A DNA stretch of 64,000 nt, from assembly GCA_947630715.1 (NCBI GenBank), contig CANRIP010000002.1:38611-102610 (forward strand). The letters are read 5' to 3'. A program made the position numbers and the translations under genes. The notes beneath the pieces were generated by a model. That model was not told the DNA's origin, searched no databases, and saw only the letters and a list, made by a program, of their open reading frames with translations. Below, piece after piece: positions 7,985 to 15,501 of the stretch. Position 1 is the stretch's first letter. Each line of letters opens with the position of its first letter. The DNA comes from an uncultured Acetatifactor sp. GTDB taxonomy: Bacteria; Bacillota; Clostridia; Lachnospirales; Lachnospiraceae.

Positions 7985-9013
7985 ATGTGGGAATGCGAAT
8001 GCGGCAGAGAACCGCTGGATTACAGGTTGCTATGGCTCAGATTCTTAAAAAAGCTGTGGATTCTTCCCGTTGCGGTATTAGCCGGGGCCCTGCTGGTGGG
8101 GGCGGCGTATTATTACTCCCGAACAGCGGCCAGAGGGGGAAGAACGTATCAGGCGGAATCCCTGTTCTATATTGATTTTGCGGAAAACCCCCAGGGAGTG
8201 GAGTATGATTATTATAATTACTTTACCTGGGGAGAGGTGATTCATACCGATTTCTTTCTGGATCGGGTGCTGGAAGAAATGAAGGGAGAATATTCCAGGG
8301 AAGAACTGGCCTCCTTTATCACGGCGACCGTGGATTCCGATGTGCGCTATCTCTATGTGCGTTGCAACACGCACTCGCCGGAACTTTCCGTCAAGCTGGC
8401 CGCCATTCTGGAGACAATCGTGCCCCAGTTTGCGAAGGAGCGGCAGGAAATCCAGAGTATCGAGCTGGTCAAAAGGGGGGATCATGCCAGCGACAGCTCC
8501 AAGATCAGGCTGGGGAACGCGTGTTTTCTGGGGGCCTGTCTGGGCCTGGCGTTATCTGTGCTGGGAATTTTGATTGTGCTGGTGGTGGACACCGGGGTTT
8601 ATCTGCCCGACACGGTGGAAAAACGATATGGTCTGGTCTGCCTGGGAGCGCCTTTTTGGCCGGAATTTGAGCCCAACTGGGATTGGTATGTCAAAGACGC
8701 CGAAAAAATTGCCCTTGTCCGTGCGGATGGGGAGGATTCCCCGGAGGAAATTCTAAGCCAGGTGGGGCCGAAGGCGGCGGATCCAAGGGTCCTGCTTTGT
8801 GAAAACCCGGTGGAACGGCCGGAAGAACTTGCCAGGATCCGGGAATGTGACAGGACGATTCTTTTGCTGAGAGCCGGGCAGAAAAATCATGAAAGGTTTA
8901 CCCGGCTGCTGGAGCAGCTCGCTCGACAGGAGATTCCGGTGACCGCGGTGATTCTGACGAAAGCCGACGAAAAACTGCTTTCCGCATATTACAGGAGAAA
9001 GATTGAAAATTAA
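7985..9013 (+). CDS. Wzz-like chain-length protein with a vestigial ATPase-like C-terminus
   Basis: 342 residues. Helix 1 lies near residues 21-42 and helix 2 near residues 178-200, with an extracytoplasmic domain between them, the layout of Wzz/polysaccharide co-polymerases. The cytoplasmic tail looks like the BY-kinase region of CapB-type proteins but has no Walker A motif, and ends with a LLRAGQKNHERFTRLLEQL helix, so it appears catalytically dead. The stop codon lies inside a palindromic repeat that extends to the next gene. It probably controls polymer length together with the EpsG-like protein that follows. Confidence 0.65.
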   Translation: MWECECGREPLDYRLLWLRFLKKLWILPVAVLAGALLVGAAYYYSRTAARGGRTYQAESLFYIDFAENPQGVEYDYYNYFTWGEVIHTDFFLDRVLEEMKGEYSREELASFITATVDSDVRYLYVRCNTHSPELSVKLAAILETIVPQFAKERQEIQSIELVKRGDHASDSSKIRLGNACFLGACLGLALSVLGILIVLVVDTGVYLPDTVEKRYGLVCLGAPFWPEFEPNWDWYVKDAEKIALVRADGEDSPEEILSQVGPKAADPRVLLCENPVERPEELARIRECDRTILLLRAGQKNHERFTRLLEQLARQEIPVTAVILTKADEKLLSAYYRRKIEN

Positions 9014-9058
9014 AATTTTCAATCTGCGCAAAGATCAGCGCGGAAATGAGGTGTAAAT
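9000..9058 (+). repeat. dispersed leader repeat, short copy
   Basis: An 11-bp palindrome (GATTGAAAATT, 2 bp, then its inverse) is followed by GCGCAAAGATCAGCGCGGAA and ATGAGGT. The same sequence recurs on the other strand at 37,684-37,791 with about 42 extra bp in the middle. Here it contains the stop codon of the Wzz-like gene and supplies the GAGGT ribosome-binding site of the EpsG-like gene. Confidence 0.75.
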
Positions 9059-10153
9059 ATGATATTATATCTTCTGGTGACGGTGCTGACCGTGTTATGT
9101 GCCTGTTTTGTCAGCAGCGCCGTCTCTGCAAAACCGAACAGGACCATGGCATGCGGCAGACAGGAAATGTTGAACCGCATTCTGCTGGCGGGGATTTTTC
9201 TGGTTTTATTCTCGCTTTCCGCGCTGAGAATCGGCATTGGAAACGATTATTGGACCTACCGGTACAATTTCCTGCATATTATCAGCGGGGACACCAAAGT
9301 GTCCTATGAGATTGGTTTCAAAGCTCTGGTGATTCTTCTTCAGGGATTGTTCGGCTATGATAATTACCGCATTGTGTTTGCCTTTATGGCATTCGCCACA
9401 TGTGCGCTGTTTCTGAAGGGGCTGTACGATAATTCGGACTGGTTTGCCCTGTCGTTCTTTCTGTTTATGGCAAACGGGTTCTATTTTATGAGTTTTACCA
9501 ATGTGCGTTATTATTTTGCCATCGGCGTATGTCTGTACGCCATGAAGTTCCTCTTTCAAAAAAAGACCGTACCCTTTCTTCTGTGGATCCTGTTCGGCGC
9601 ATTGATTCATAAGTCCGTGTGTCTTGTGATTCCTGTGTTTTTGATTGCCTATTACTTAAAGTGGAGTAAAAAGACGGTATGGCTGATTCCCGCCTCCTGC
9701 GCGGTTCTGGCTATCGGCAAGGCGGGAGTGAGAAGGCTGGTATTTCTGTTTTATCCCTATTATGAGGGAGATTTGATCCTGGACGTGGAATCGGTTTCCA
9801 AGGCTAACATTGCGAAATGCCTTGCCGTGCTTGTCCTTTCGCTGCTTTATTACAAAAAGGCGGTTCAGGGAAACAAAAAGGCGGAAACCCTGTTCAACCT
9901 GAATCTGTTCGCCCTGATCATATACAGCTTTGGGTATTATATCCCGGAGACGTCCCGAGTGTGTTTCTATATGGTAATCGGCCATGTGTTTCTGATTCCC
10001 ATGATTTTAAAGGCTATTGACAACAGGAAACAGAAAATCTTTTTCACCGCCGCCGTACTGATCAGCTACGGTTTGTATCTGGTGGTTTTTCTGGTGAGAA
10101 GCAAAAGTCCCACCATTATGCTGTATCCTTATCTGACCTGGCTGTTTGACTGA
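9059..10153 (+). CDS. EpsG-family polysaccharide polymerase-like membrane protein
   Basis: 364 residues with about ten hydrophobic helices. The order RIGIGNDYWTYRYNFLHI, EIGFKALVILLQ, and a later FYFMSFTNVRYYFAIG followed by ALIHKS matches the EpsG family of Gram-positive exopolysaccharide clusters, which act as Wzy-type polymerases. The gene has GAGGT about 7 bp before its ATG, supplied by the repeat at 9,000-9,058. Its position after the Wzz-like gene fits polymerisation plus length control. Confidence 0.78.
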   Translation: MILYLLVTVLTVLCACFVSSAVSAKPNRTMACGRQEMLNRILLAGIFLVLFSLSALRIGIGNDYWTYRYNFLHIISGDTKVSYEIGFKALVILLQGLFGYDNYRIVFAFMAFATCALFLKGLYDNSDWFALSFFLFMANGFYFMSFTNVRYYFAIGVCLYAMKFLFQKKTVPFLLWILFGALIHKSVCLVIPVFLIAYYLKWSKKTVWLIPASCAVLAIGKAGVRRLVFLFYPYYEGDLILDVESVSKANIAKCLAVLVLSLLYYKKAVQGNKKAETLFNLNLFALIIYSFGYYIPETSRVCFYMVIGHVFLIPMILKAIDNRKQKIFFTAAVLISYGLYLVVFLVRSKSPTIMLYPYLTWLFD

Positions 10154-10206
10154 CGGCTTGCCGCCGGATGCGCCTGTGGGGACAGGGGAAACTCTGCCAC
10201 AGAGGG

Positions 10207-11523
10207 TTACAGCATCTCCTGAAATACGTTATATAAGGACAGACCCGAATACACATGGAGAAATAGCAAAAACCAGCCGGCGGCCACATACGCGGCATGT
10301 CTGGCGCCGCTTTTTTGCTCCATGGTGCTGAGAATCAGACGGCAGACGCTGACTGTGAAAAATACGGTCATACCCGCCATCATGCACCAGGCGAAATTGC
10401 CCGCGTCTTTCCGTCCGCCGGATTCCGCAAGCAGAGAAAACTCCAGTACGCCCATGAGATATCCCAGCACACTGAGTTTTCCTTCCACTGTTTTCAGAAA
10501 ATACCCCGGATTTGTCAGAAACATCCAGATGGGAAACAACATGCCAAGGAGAATGGAGGCAGGGACGTTTAAGGTAAAAAAGTGCCACACCTCCAGAGGC
10601 TTTGTTATTATCACGGTAGAATCCTGCTCCCTGCCAAAGCAGAACAAAGCAATATATTCCGCCAAAAGATAAGCGAATGTGGGGAAAGCGGCCACAGCCA
10701 GCCTCCAGGCTGCGCCCCACACTTTTTTGACGGAAGGGGTCTTTTCCACCGCGCCCTGGATCAGATCCAGTAAAATCAGGATTCCTCCGGCGGGCAGCAG
10801 CATGTACAGAAAGGTGGGTTTGGCCAGGGAGCAGAAAAAGGAAAACAGGCCGAAATACAGATACAGCCTTTTGGCCTTATGAAAAAAAATCGTCTCCTGG
10901 CCGTGGTAATTTCGGATAATGTCGATGCCTGTCATCATGACCAGCATTCCCAGTCCCTTACAGGCCATGTGCGTGGGATTGTGCAGGGGGTTGGGGCTGA
11001 ACGCCCCTATATAGCCCGTGGAAAACCAACTCATGACTAACGGCCCCACAAAAGAGAGGCAGCCAGAGCCAACGGCGGAGAGAGTAAGCTGTTTCCGGCC
11101 GGTGTAAAATTGGATCAGACGGTATAAAAACCAGGTGGAAACCGCAAAGGAAAAAACGCCGAACAGGGCGTAGGTAAAGGACGCGGCTTCCCAAAGAGGC
11201 ATAGAAACCCTGGACTGAAAGAACTTGACGATCAGATGCCAGAGCATATGGGGAATACGGAGCCATGCCCGCCAAAAAACCTCGGGTTTCAGGTAAAAAT
11301 TCTGCGCAAATCCGGCGTGTGCCTTCATGTCCTGAAGGCCATCCGCAATGCAGAAGGCGTAAGCGATCCTGTAATACAGCACAAAGACGAACAGCGCCAG
11401 ACCTCCGCAGACAGGAAGGGATGTCTGGGCGGGAGAATCCTTTTCCTCATAGCGAAACTGAGAGGGATCCTTTCCGGCCCTCTGCAATCCATTTCTTACT
11501 TGTTCCCAAATTTTTTTCATCAT
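10207..11523 (-). CDS. polytopic membrane protein of unknown function
   Basis: 438 residues with a charged, cytoplasmic N-terminus of about 35 residues followed by 9-10 hydrophobic helices. I do not recognise a defined family. An external loop carries SPNPLHNPTHMACKGLG, and the overall shape resembles polysaccharide-associated membrane enzymes of the GT-C type. It is transcribed away from the LTA-synthase-like gene; a good promoter (TTGACA, 17 bp, TATAGT) lies 140-170 bp upstream on this strand. The genomic setting suggests surface glycan assembly, but no function is assigned. Confidence 0.6.
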   Translation of the reverse strand: MMKKIWEQVRNGLQRAGKDPSQFRYEEKDSPAQTSLPVCGGLALFVFVLYYRIAYAFCIADGLQDMKAHAGFAQNFYLKPEVFWRAWLRIPHMLWHLIVKFFQSRVSMPLWEAASFTYALFGVFSFAVSTWFLYRLIQFYTGRKQLTLSAVGSGCLSFVGPLVMSWFSTGYIGAFSPNPLHNPTHMACKGLGMLVMMTGIDIIRNYHGQETIFFHKAKRLYLYFGLFSFFCSLAKPTFLYMLLPAGGILILLDLIQGAVEKTPSVKKVWGAAWRLAVAAFPTFAYLLAEYIALFCFGREQDSTVIITKPLEVWHFFTLNVPASILLGMLFPIWMFLTNPGYFLKTVEGKLSVLGYLMGVLEFSLLAESGGRKDAGNFAWCMMAGMTVFFTVSVCRLILSTMEQKSGARHAAYVAAGWFLLFLHVYSGLSLYNVFQEML

Positions 11524-11837
11524 ATTTCTGCAACCTGCTTATTGTGTCAAAATACAAACGGAACCGAGGGAATGGTTTTTCAACAGTTTTCCGGCTCCCG
11601 AAAACGGCGGGGCTTTTGAAGGACGCAGCCCCGGGGGACAAACGCCGGTTCTTCTATTATGACTATAAAATAGTTTCCGTATTCTGTCAATATGGTTGAG
11701 AGGGACCCAAAGGACGGCCCTGGAACCGGGTTCGGCTTGACGAAAGAATGGGAAAATGCTAAGATGTTTGCGGACATGACAGGGAAGACAGAGAGAAAAA
11801 TGGGTTCGGTTTATCGAACAATGCGGAGAGGAAGACC
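11524..11837. promoter_or_regulatory. divergent intergenic region with two promoters and a duplicated operator-like palindrome
   Basis: On the minus strand TTGACA (11,685-11,690) and TATAGT (11,662-11,667) are 17 bp apart and serve the gene ending at 10,207. On the plus strand TTGACG (11,737-11,742) and TAAGAT (11,760-11,765), also 17 bp apart, serve the LTA-synthase-like gene. The motif GGGTTCGGyTTrwCGAA occurs at 11,728-11,744, overlapping the plus -35 box, and again at 11,802-11,818, downstream of the expected start. Such paired sites suggest a repressor, but no regulator is identified. Confidence 0.6.
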
Positions 11838-13847
11838 ATGATGGAACACAAGGGGAAGAATGCCATTGTCAAAGGGAAAACCTATCTGAAAAATGCTTTG
11901 CAGGATGTTTGGAAGGATATTTGGAACAAAAAAATCAGGCTGGCGGCAGGCTGCGGCGTCTCGGTTCTTTTGTTTTTGCTGTCCTGGCATTATCTGTTTG
12001 AAGGGTTTAACAAGCGGTTTGTGATGTTTACCGGACTGAGCCTGCTGACCGGGCTCTTTGTGATTTTGCCGAAACTCAAAAATCGGTATCTGGCCATAGC
12101 GTCCGTGGTCTGCTATCTGGCGGTGGTGCCGGCACGAATTTTTCTGCGGATTGAACTGCCTAACTATGATTTAAGCCGTTTGTCCCCTGGGGCCCAGACG
12201 GCGAATGTGATCATCATTCTGGCAATCTTTGGCGTTTTTCTGCTGGTGTTCCAGAGAACGGGGATTGCTTTCGCTGGGGGAAATATTTTCCTGCTGTGTC
12301 TGACGCTGATCAACCATTACTGCATCCTGTTTCGGGGAAGCGGTCTGACGTATCTGGATTTGCGCGCCACGACTACGGCCATATCGGTATTGGGGAACTA
12401 TCGTCTGACCATGAGCGGGGAACTTTGGTATACTATTTTGTATTTCTGCCTGTTTATTTCCCTGGGAAGATGGTGTGATCTGCCCTTTCATGGGAAAAAA
12501 TATCATATAGCGGTGACCGCCGTTTCCCTGTGCGGCTGTCTGCTTTTCTGGTGGTTTTGGGACCGGTCCGGCTATCTGGAAAAAAACAATCTCCACGGTT
12601 ATTACTGGAATGTAGCGGACAACGAACAGTTGAACGGCTTTTTATTGAATTTTGGAATCGGCATAAAAGAACTGCACATGGAAAAGCCGCAGGGGTATTC
12701 GCGGGCCGCTCTGGAAGAAATCGCGCAACTGGCGGAGGAAAATTATCAGGGCCCCGCGTCCGGCGATCAAAAGCCGAACATCATTTTTATTATGAATGAA
12801 TCCTGGGCGGATCTTCGGGTGCTGGGGAATCTGGAAACCACACAGGAGTATATGCCTTTTGTCAATTCTCTGACGGAATCCACGGTTAAGGGCAACACCT
12901 ATGTAAAAATCTGGGGCGGGCTGACGGCCAACAGCGAATTCGAGGCGTTGACAGGCGATACCCTGGCGTTTCTGTCGCCCACAGCCATTCCCTACGAACT
13001 TCAGGTGAATCATGACATGTCTTCCATTGCCACCGTGTTAAAGGATCAGGGCTATCAGACCATGGCCATGCATCCCAGCGGCCCGGCCGCATGGAACCGG
13101 GGAGAGGTGTACCCCTATTTTGGATTTGACGAATTTATCGACCAGGGGGAATTTCAGACGCCGTATCTGTATCTGAGGGATTTTTTGTCGGATGAGTGCA
13201 ATTTTAATGAGATCATCTGGCAGTTTGAGCATAGAGATCAGGAGAAACCTTTCTTTCTCTTTGACGTGACGATTCAAAATCACGGGGATTATTATGGTAA
13301 TATGGAGATGCCTCTGGCGATTACAAAGGTGGGCGGCGTTGCGGCCGAAGATGCCGGATACCTGTATGACGCGGAAACCTACCTGAATCTGATGGTGGAG
13401 ACGGATCAAGCGTTTGAATCTCTGATCCAATATTTTGAACAGGTTGACGAGCCTGTGATCGTCTGCATGTTCGGAGATCACCAGCCTCATCTGGGAAATG
13501 ATTTTTACCAGGCCATATTTGCGGACAGCGGACTGACGGAACAGGAACAGACCGAACGCAAATATATTACGCCCTATGTGATCTGGGCGAACTATGACGT
13601 TGATTTTCCGGAATACGGGGATCTGAGCACCAATTATCTCGTCGCGGTATTGCTGGAATGCGCCGGCGTTCAGCTTCCTCCTTACTATAAATATCTTTTG
13701 GAATTGCAGAAACAATGTCCTGTCATTTCCTATGAGACCGTGGAAGAACTGGCACAGGACAAGGGAATTCTCCAATACCGGATGCTTCAGTACAATCAAC
13801 TGATGGAACCTGATTATATCAAAGATATTTTTTCCGTTTCACCGTAA
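11838..13847 (+). CDS. LTA synthase-like phosphoglycerol transferase (sulfatase superfamily)
   Basis: 669 residues: a short N-terminal cytoplasmic part, five to six membrane helices up to about residue 250, then an extracellular alkaline-phosphatase-fold domain. The domain carries NIIFIMNESWADL near residue 315 (metal ligand), GGLTANSEFEALTGDT near 359 (candidate nucleophile threonine and substrate contacts), and MFGDHQPHLG near 545 (metal ligands). These fit LtaS-family enzymes that transfer glycerol phosphate from phosphatidylglycerol to a glycolipid or surface glycan. The ATG at 11,838 and another at 11,841 follow GAGGAAG. It sits at the end of the surface-glycan region, so it may decorate that polymer instead of building classical LTA. 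Confidence 0.82.
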   Translation: MMEHKGKNAIVKGKTYLKNALQDVWKDIWNKKIRLAAGCGVSVLLFLLSWHYLFEGFNKRFVMFTGLSLLTGLFVILPKLKNRYLAIASVVCYLAVVPARIFLRIELPNYDLSRLSPGAQTANVIIILAIFGVFLLVFQRTGIAFAGGNIFLLCLTLINHYCILFRGSGLTYLDLRATTTAISVLGNYRLTMSGELWYTILYFCLFISLGRWCDLPFHGKKYHIAVTAVSLCGCLLFWWFWDRSGYLEKNNLHGYYWNVADNEQLNGFLLNFGIGIKELHMEKPQGYSRAALEEIAQLAEENYQGPASGDQKPNIIFIMNESWADLRVLGNLETTQEYMPFVNSLTESTVKGNTYVKIWGGLTANSEFEALTGDTLAFLSPTAIPYELQVNHDMSSIATVLKDQGYQTMAMHPSGPAAWNRGEVYPYFGFDEFIDQGEFQTPYLYLRDFLSDECNFNEIIWQFEHRDQEKPFFLFDVTIQNHGDYYGNMEMPLAITKVGGVAAEDAGYLYDAETYLNLMVETDQAFESLIQYFEQVDEPVIVCMFGDHQPHLGNDFYQAIFADSGLTEQEQTERKYITPYVIWANYDVDFPEYGDLSTNYLVAVLLECAGVQLPPYYKYLLELQKQCPVISYETVEELAQDKGILQYRMLQYNQLMEPDYIKDIFSVSP

Positions 13848-13985
13848 GAGGGGCTCCGCGCAAAGGGGGACAGGAAATCTGTGGCTGCCACCGGGGGAGG
13901 CTTTTGGGTCGGTTTGGGAAGTCTGCCGCCTGGGGACTGCCGGGGGAGAGGTTACAGGAAGAATTTTTGACAGACGTTTTTCGCG

Positions 13986-14041
13986 CATATCTCCTTTCCC
14001 TGTTTCATAAGATGTAAAAAACATCCATAAGGGGCAATCCC
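13986..14041 (+). promoter_or_regulatory. candidate sigma-E-type promoter and ribosome-binding site of spoIIID
   Basis: The elements ATAT (13,987-13,990) and CATAAGAT (14,006-14,013) lie 15 bp apart, matching the mother-cell sigma-E pattern ATATT ... CATA---T. AAGGGG at 14,029-14,034 is 7 bp before the ATG. In Bacillus spoIIID is transcribed by sigma-E, so the match agrees with the gene. This is a visual match only. Confidence 0.5.
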
Positions 14042-14156
14042 ATGAAGGAATATATCGAGGAACGTGCCGTCAACATTGCAAATTATATTATTGAGAGCAA
14101 TGCTACGGTCCGGCAGACGGCAAAGACGTTTGGAGTGAGCAAGAGTACCGTACATA
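14042..14156 (+). pseudogene. spoIIID: spoIIID, 5' part (codons 1-35 plus shared core), interrupted by the element
   Basis: The frame starts MKEYIEERAVNIANYIIE and continues TVRQTAKTFGVSKSTVH, the helix-turn-helix half of SpoIIID (Bacillus: HDYIKERTIKIGKYIVE, GVSKSTVHKD). Identity stops sharply after VH, at the 10-bp core 14,147-14,156. The frame then runs on into the element with unrelated residues and stops at 14,191. The missing C-terminal half is at 28,269-28,427. SpoIIID is a small DNA-binding regulator, about 83-93 residues, that switches mother-cell genes after sigma-E. In this configuration only about 49 residues can be made, lacking the C-terminal DNA-contacting tail. It is labelled pseudogene only because it is split; precise excision would restore it. 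Confidence 0.93.
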
Positions 14157-14169
14157 TGGTTGTAACAAA
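14147..14169 (+). other. attL: recombination core and inner arm of the spoIIID element
   Basis: The core ACCGTACATA (14,147-14,156) is identical to 28,269-28,278. Over 20 bp the two sites (ACCGTACATATGGTTGTAAC here) differ at three positions. The inner arm GGTTGTAACAAA (14,158-14,169) is the exact inverse of the arm TTTGTTACAACC at the right end. On the circular form these would face each other across 8 bp. Confidence 0.88.
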
Positions 14170-14191
14170 ATGGAACGGTTTTTGCTGCTGA

Positions 14192-14576
14192 CGCAATTGA
14201 TGGAGGTTTTGATTGCTTTTTAACCGCTGCTTTTTGGAAAAGCTTTTTGGAAAAGCATTAAAGTTGTGAAAACAGAACAGCTTATTTCCGCAATTTTGAG
14301 AAAAAATTTGACGATACAATATGGCAACAGGAAAGATTTATGAGAAAGTGAAACGGATACGCGGGAATGTTGACATACAATGTCACATTCAAAAAAGCCA
14401 GGATACGCTCTTTTCCAGAGCCCCTGGCTTATTTTAACGGCAGCCTTATTTTTTCATAAAAAACATGCTTTCAAGGAACATTTCTCTAAACCCCATCTCC
14501 ATATAAGTCTGCACCGGGTTCCTGCGGATATTTCGCTTATGCACCCCTCTTTCCCTGTGGGACAAATGATAGGATG
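14192..14576. other. left-end non-coding segment of the element
   Basis: No convincing gene. A 13-bp unit GCTTTTTGGAAAA is repeated in tandem near 14,230-14,255. A hairpin GCCAGG...CCTGGC with a T-rich tail at about 14,396-14,432 looks like a terminator. A 38-codon frame from 14,321 has no ribosome-binding site and is not called. Confidence 0.4.
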
Positions 14577-14921
14577 CTAACTGTTTCCTTTTTCAAAAAA
14601 AGCAAATATAGTTCGAAGCACTTTTATTGCAAATTGTTTACGTTCTATGGGCTGATCATCAATAATCTGTTTAAATTGATCTATAATGCAAGAATCACTA
14701 TCTAATACTGAATCAGACAATAAATAGTCAATGGTAACACCAAGTCTATTTGCAAGTTTAACAAGCGTGTCCAAAGTAGGACTTCTTTCGCCACGTTCAA
14801 TTGCGCCCATATAAGTGTCAGAAATATCAATGTCTTCTGCTAATAAAGCTTGAGTAAGATTTAATTTTTTCCGTTCTTCACGAATCCTTTTACCTAGTTT
14901 TTTATAGTCCATCATCATCAC
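14577..14921 (-). CDS. XRE-family helix-turn-helix repressor
   Basis: About 112-114 residues. The N-terminal HTH reads LGKRIREERKKLNLTQALLA followed by DTYMGAIERGERSPTLDTLVKLANRLGVTIDYLL, a standard Cro/C1-type domain. The C-terminal 40 residues are helical, probably for dimerisation. Four consecutive ATG codons follow AAGGTG; spacing favours the third or fourth (14,915 or 14,912) over the first. It is divergent from the small membrane protein gene, whose promoter contains a direct repeat (14,964-14,998) that is its likely operator. A role in keeping the element quiet is inferred. Confidence 0.85.
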   Translation of the reverse strand: MMMMDYKKLGKRIREERKKLNLTQALLAEDIDISDTYMGAIERGERSPTLDTLVKLANRLGVTIDYLLSDSVLDSDSCIIDQFKQIIDDQPIERKQFAIKVLRTIFAFFEKGNS

Positions 14922-14963
14922 CTTATTAATATTTTATATGGAAATTCTTTCAGTATGAAATGC

Positions 14964-15010
14964 CTAAATGGGGTTTTGACATTGACTAAATGGGGTTTCA
15001 ATGATATAAT
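14964..15010 (+). promoter_or_regulatory. promoter with duplicated operator for the XRE repressor
   Basis: CTAAATGGGGTTT occurs at 14,964-14,976 and 14,986-14,998, exactly 22 bp apart (two helical turns). The second copy overlaps the spacer of a promoter formed by TTGACT (14,982-14,987) and TATAAT (15,005-15,010), 17 bp apart. Binding there would block the small membrane gene and could autoregulate the repressor. Confidence 0.65.
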
Positions 15011-15050
15011 GTTAAAAAATTTAAATTTTAATCATAATGGAGGGATAAAA

Positions 15051-15224
15051 ATGGTTGGACTTATTGTTTTCGTTTTATCTATTATTCTTACATCTTTTAT
15101 CTTAAAAATAATTAATAAAAATACGATTGGAACGCAGCGAGCTTATATTGCCAGGGCAATTGCTGTTTGGGCTATAAGTTTTGCGATCATATCGTATATA
15201 TTCGGAAAGCTGGGGTTTTTATAA
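15051..15224 (+). CDS. small membrane protein, 57 residues
   Basis: Starts at an ATG preceded by GGAGGGAT at good spacing, so an in-frame ATG at 14,955 is not needed. Two hydrophobic helices (about residues 2-20 and 36-55) are separated by a basic segment KIINKNTIGTQRAYIARA. No family recognised. It is the first gene under the repressor-controlled promoter of the element. Confidence 0.6.
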   Translation: MVGLIVFVLSIILTSFILKIINKNTIGTQRAYIARAIAVWAISFAIISYIFGKLGFL

Positions 15225-15501
15225 AAACCAGCTTTTTCCGGCTGGGTATTTTCAATAACCATATAGCAATAAAGAGGCAAAGTCTATCATCAGACAGGGA
15301 TCATACCAGAGAAAAATTGAAAAGTCTAGTGCCATATCTTGTTGAAATTCAAGGCAATTGCTGAAAAAAGAAATATTCAATGTTGCCCGAATGGGTAGCA
15401 AGCTATCGATAGTTGCAATATAAAAAAGATGCTTTGCAATATGGATATGCAAAAAGGCATTTGAAGCAAATCATACGAGAATGCTGGGAAGGAAAAATGA
15501 A
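15225..15501 (+). other. gene remnant or leader before the 1165-residue protein
   Basis: A frame without a start runs from about 15,250 to a stop at 15,363, and further fragments in other frames follow up to 15,480. Together they look like a decayed gene broken by stops and frame changes, but I cannot name the family. No clear promoter was identified. Confidence 0.3.

Noticed and set aside
14321..14437. 38-codon frame near the left end of the element
   Set aside because: No ribosome-binding site and it runs into a terminator-like hairpin.
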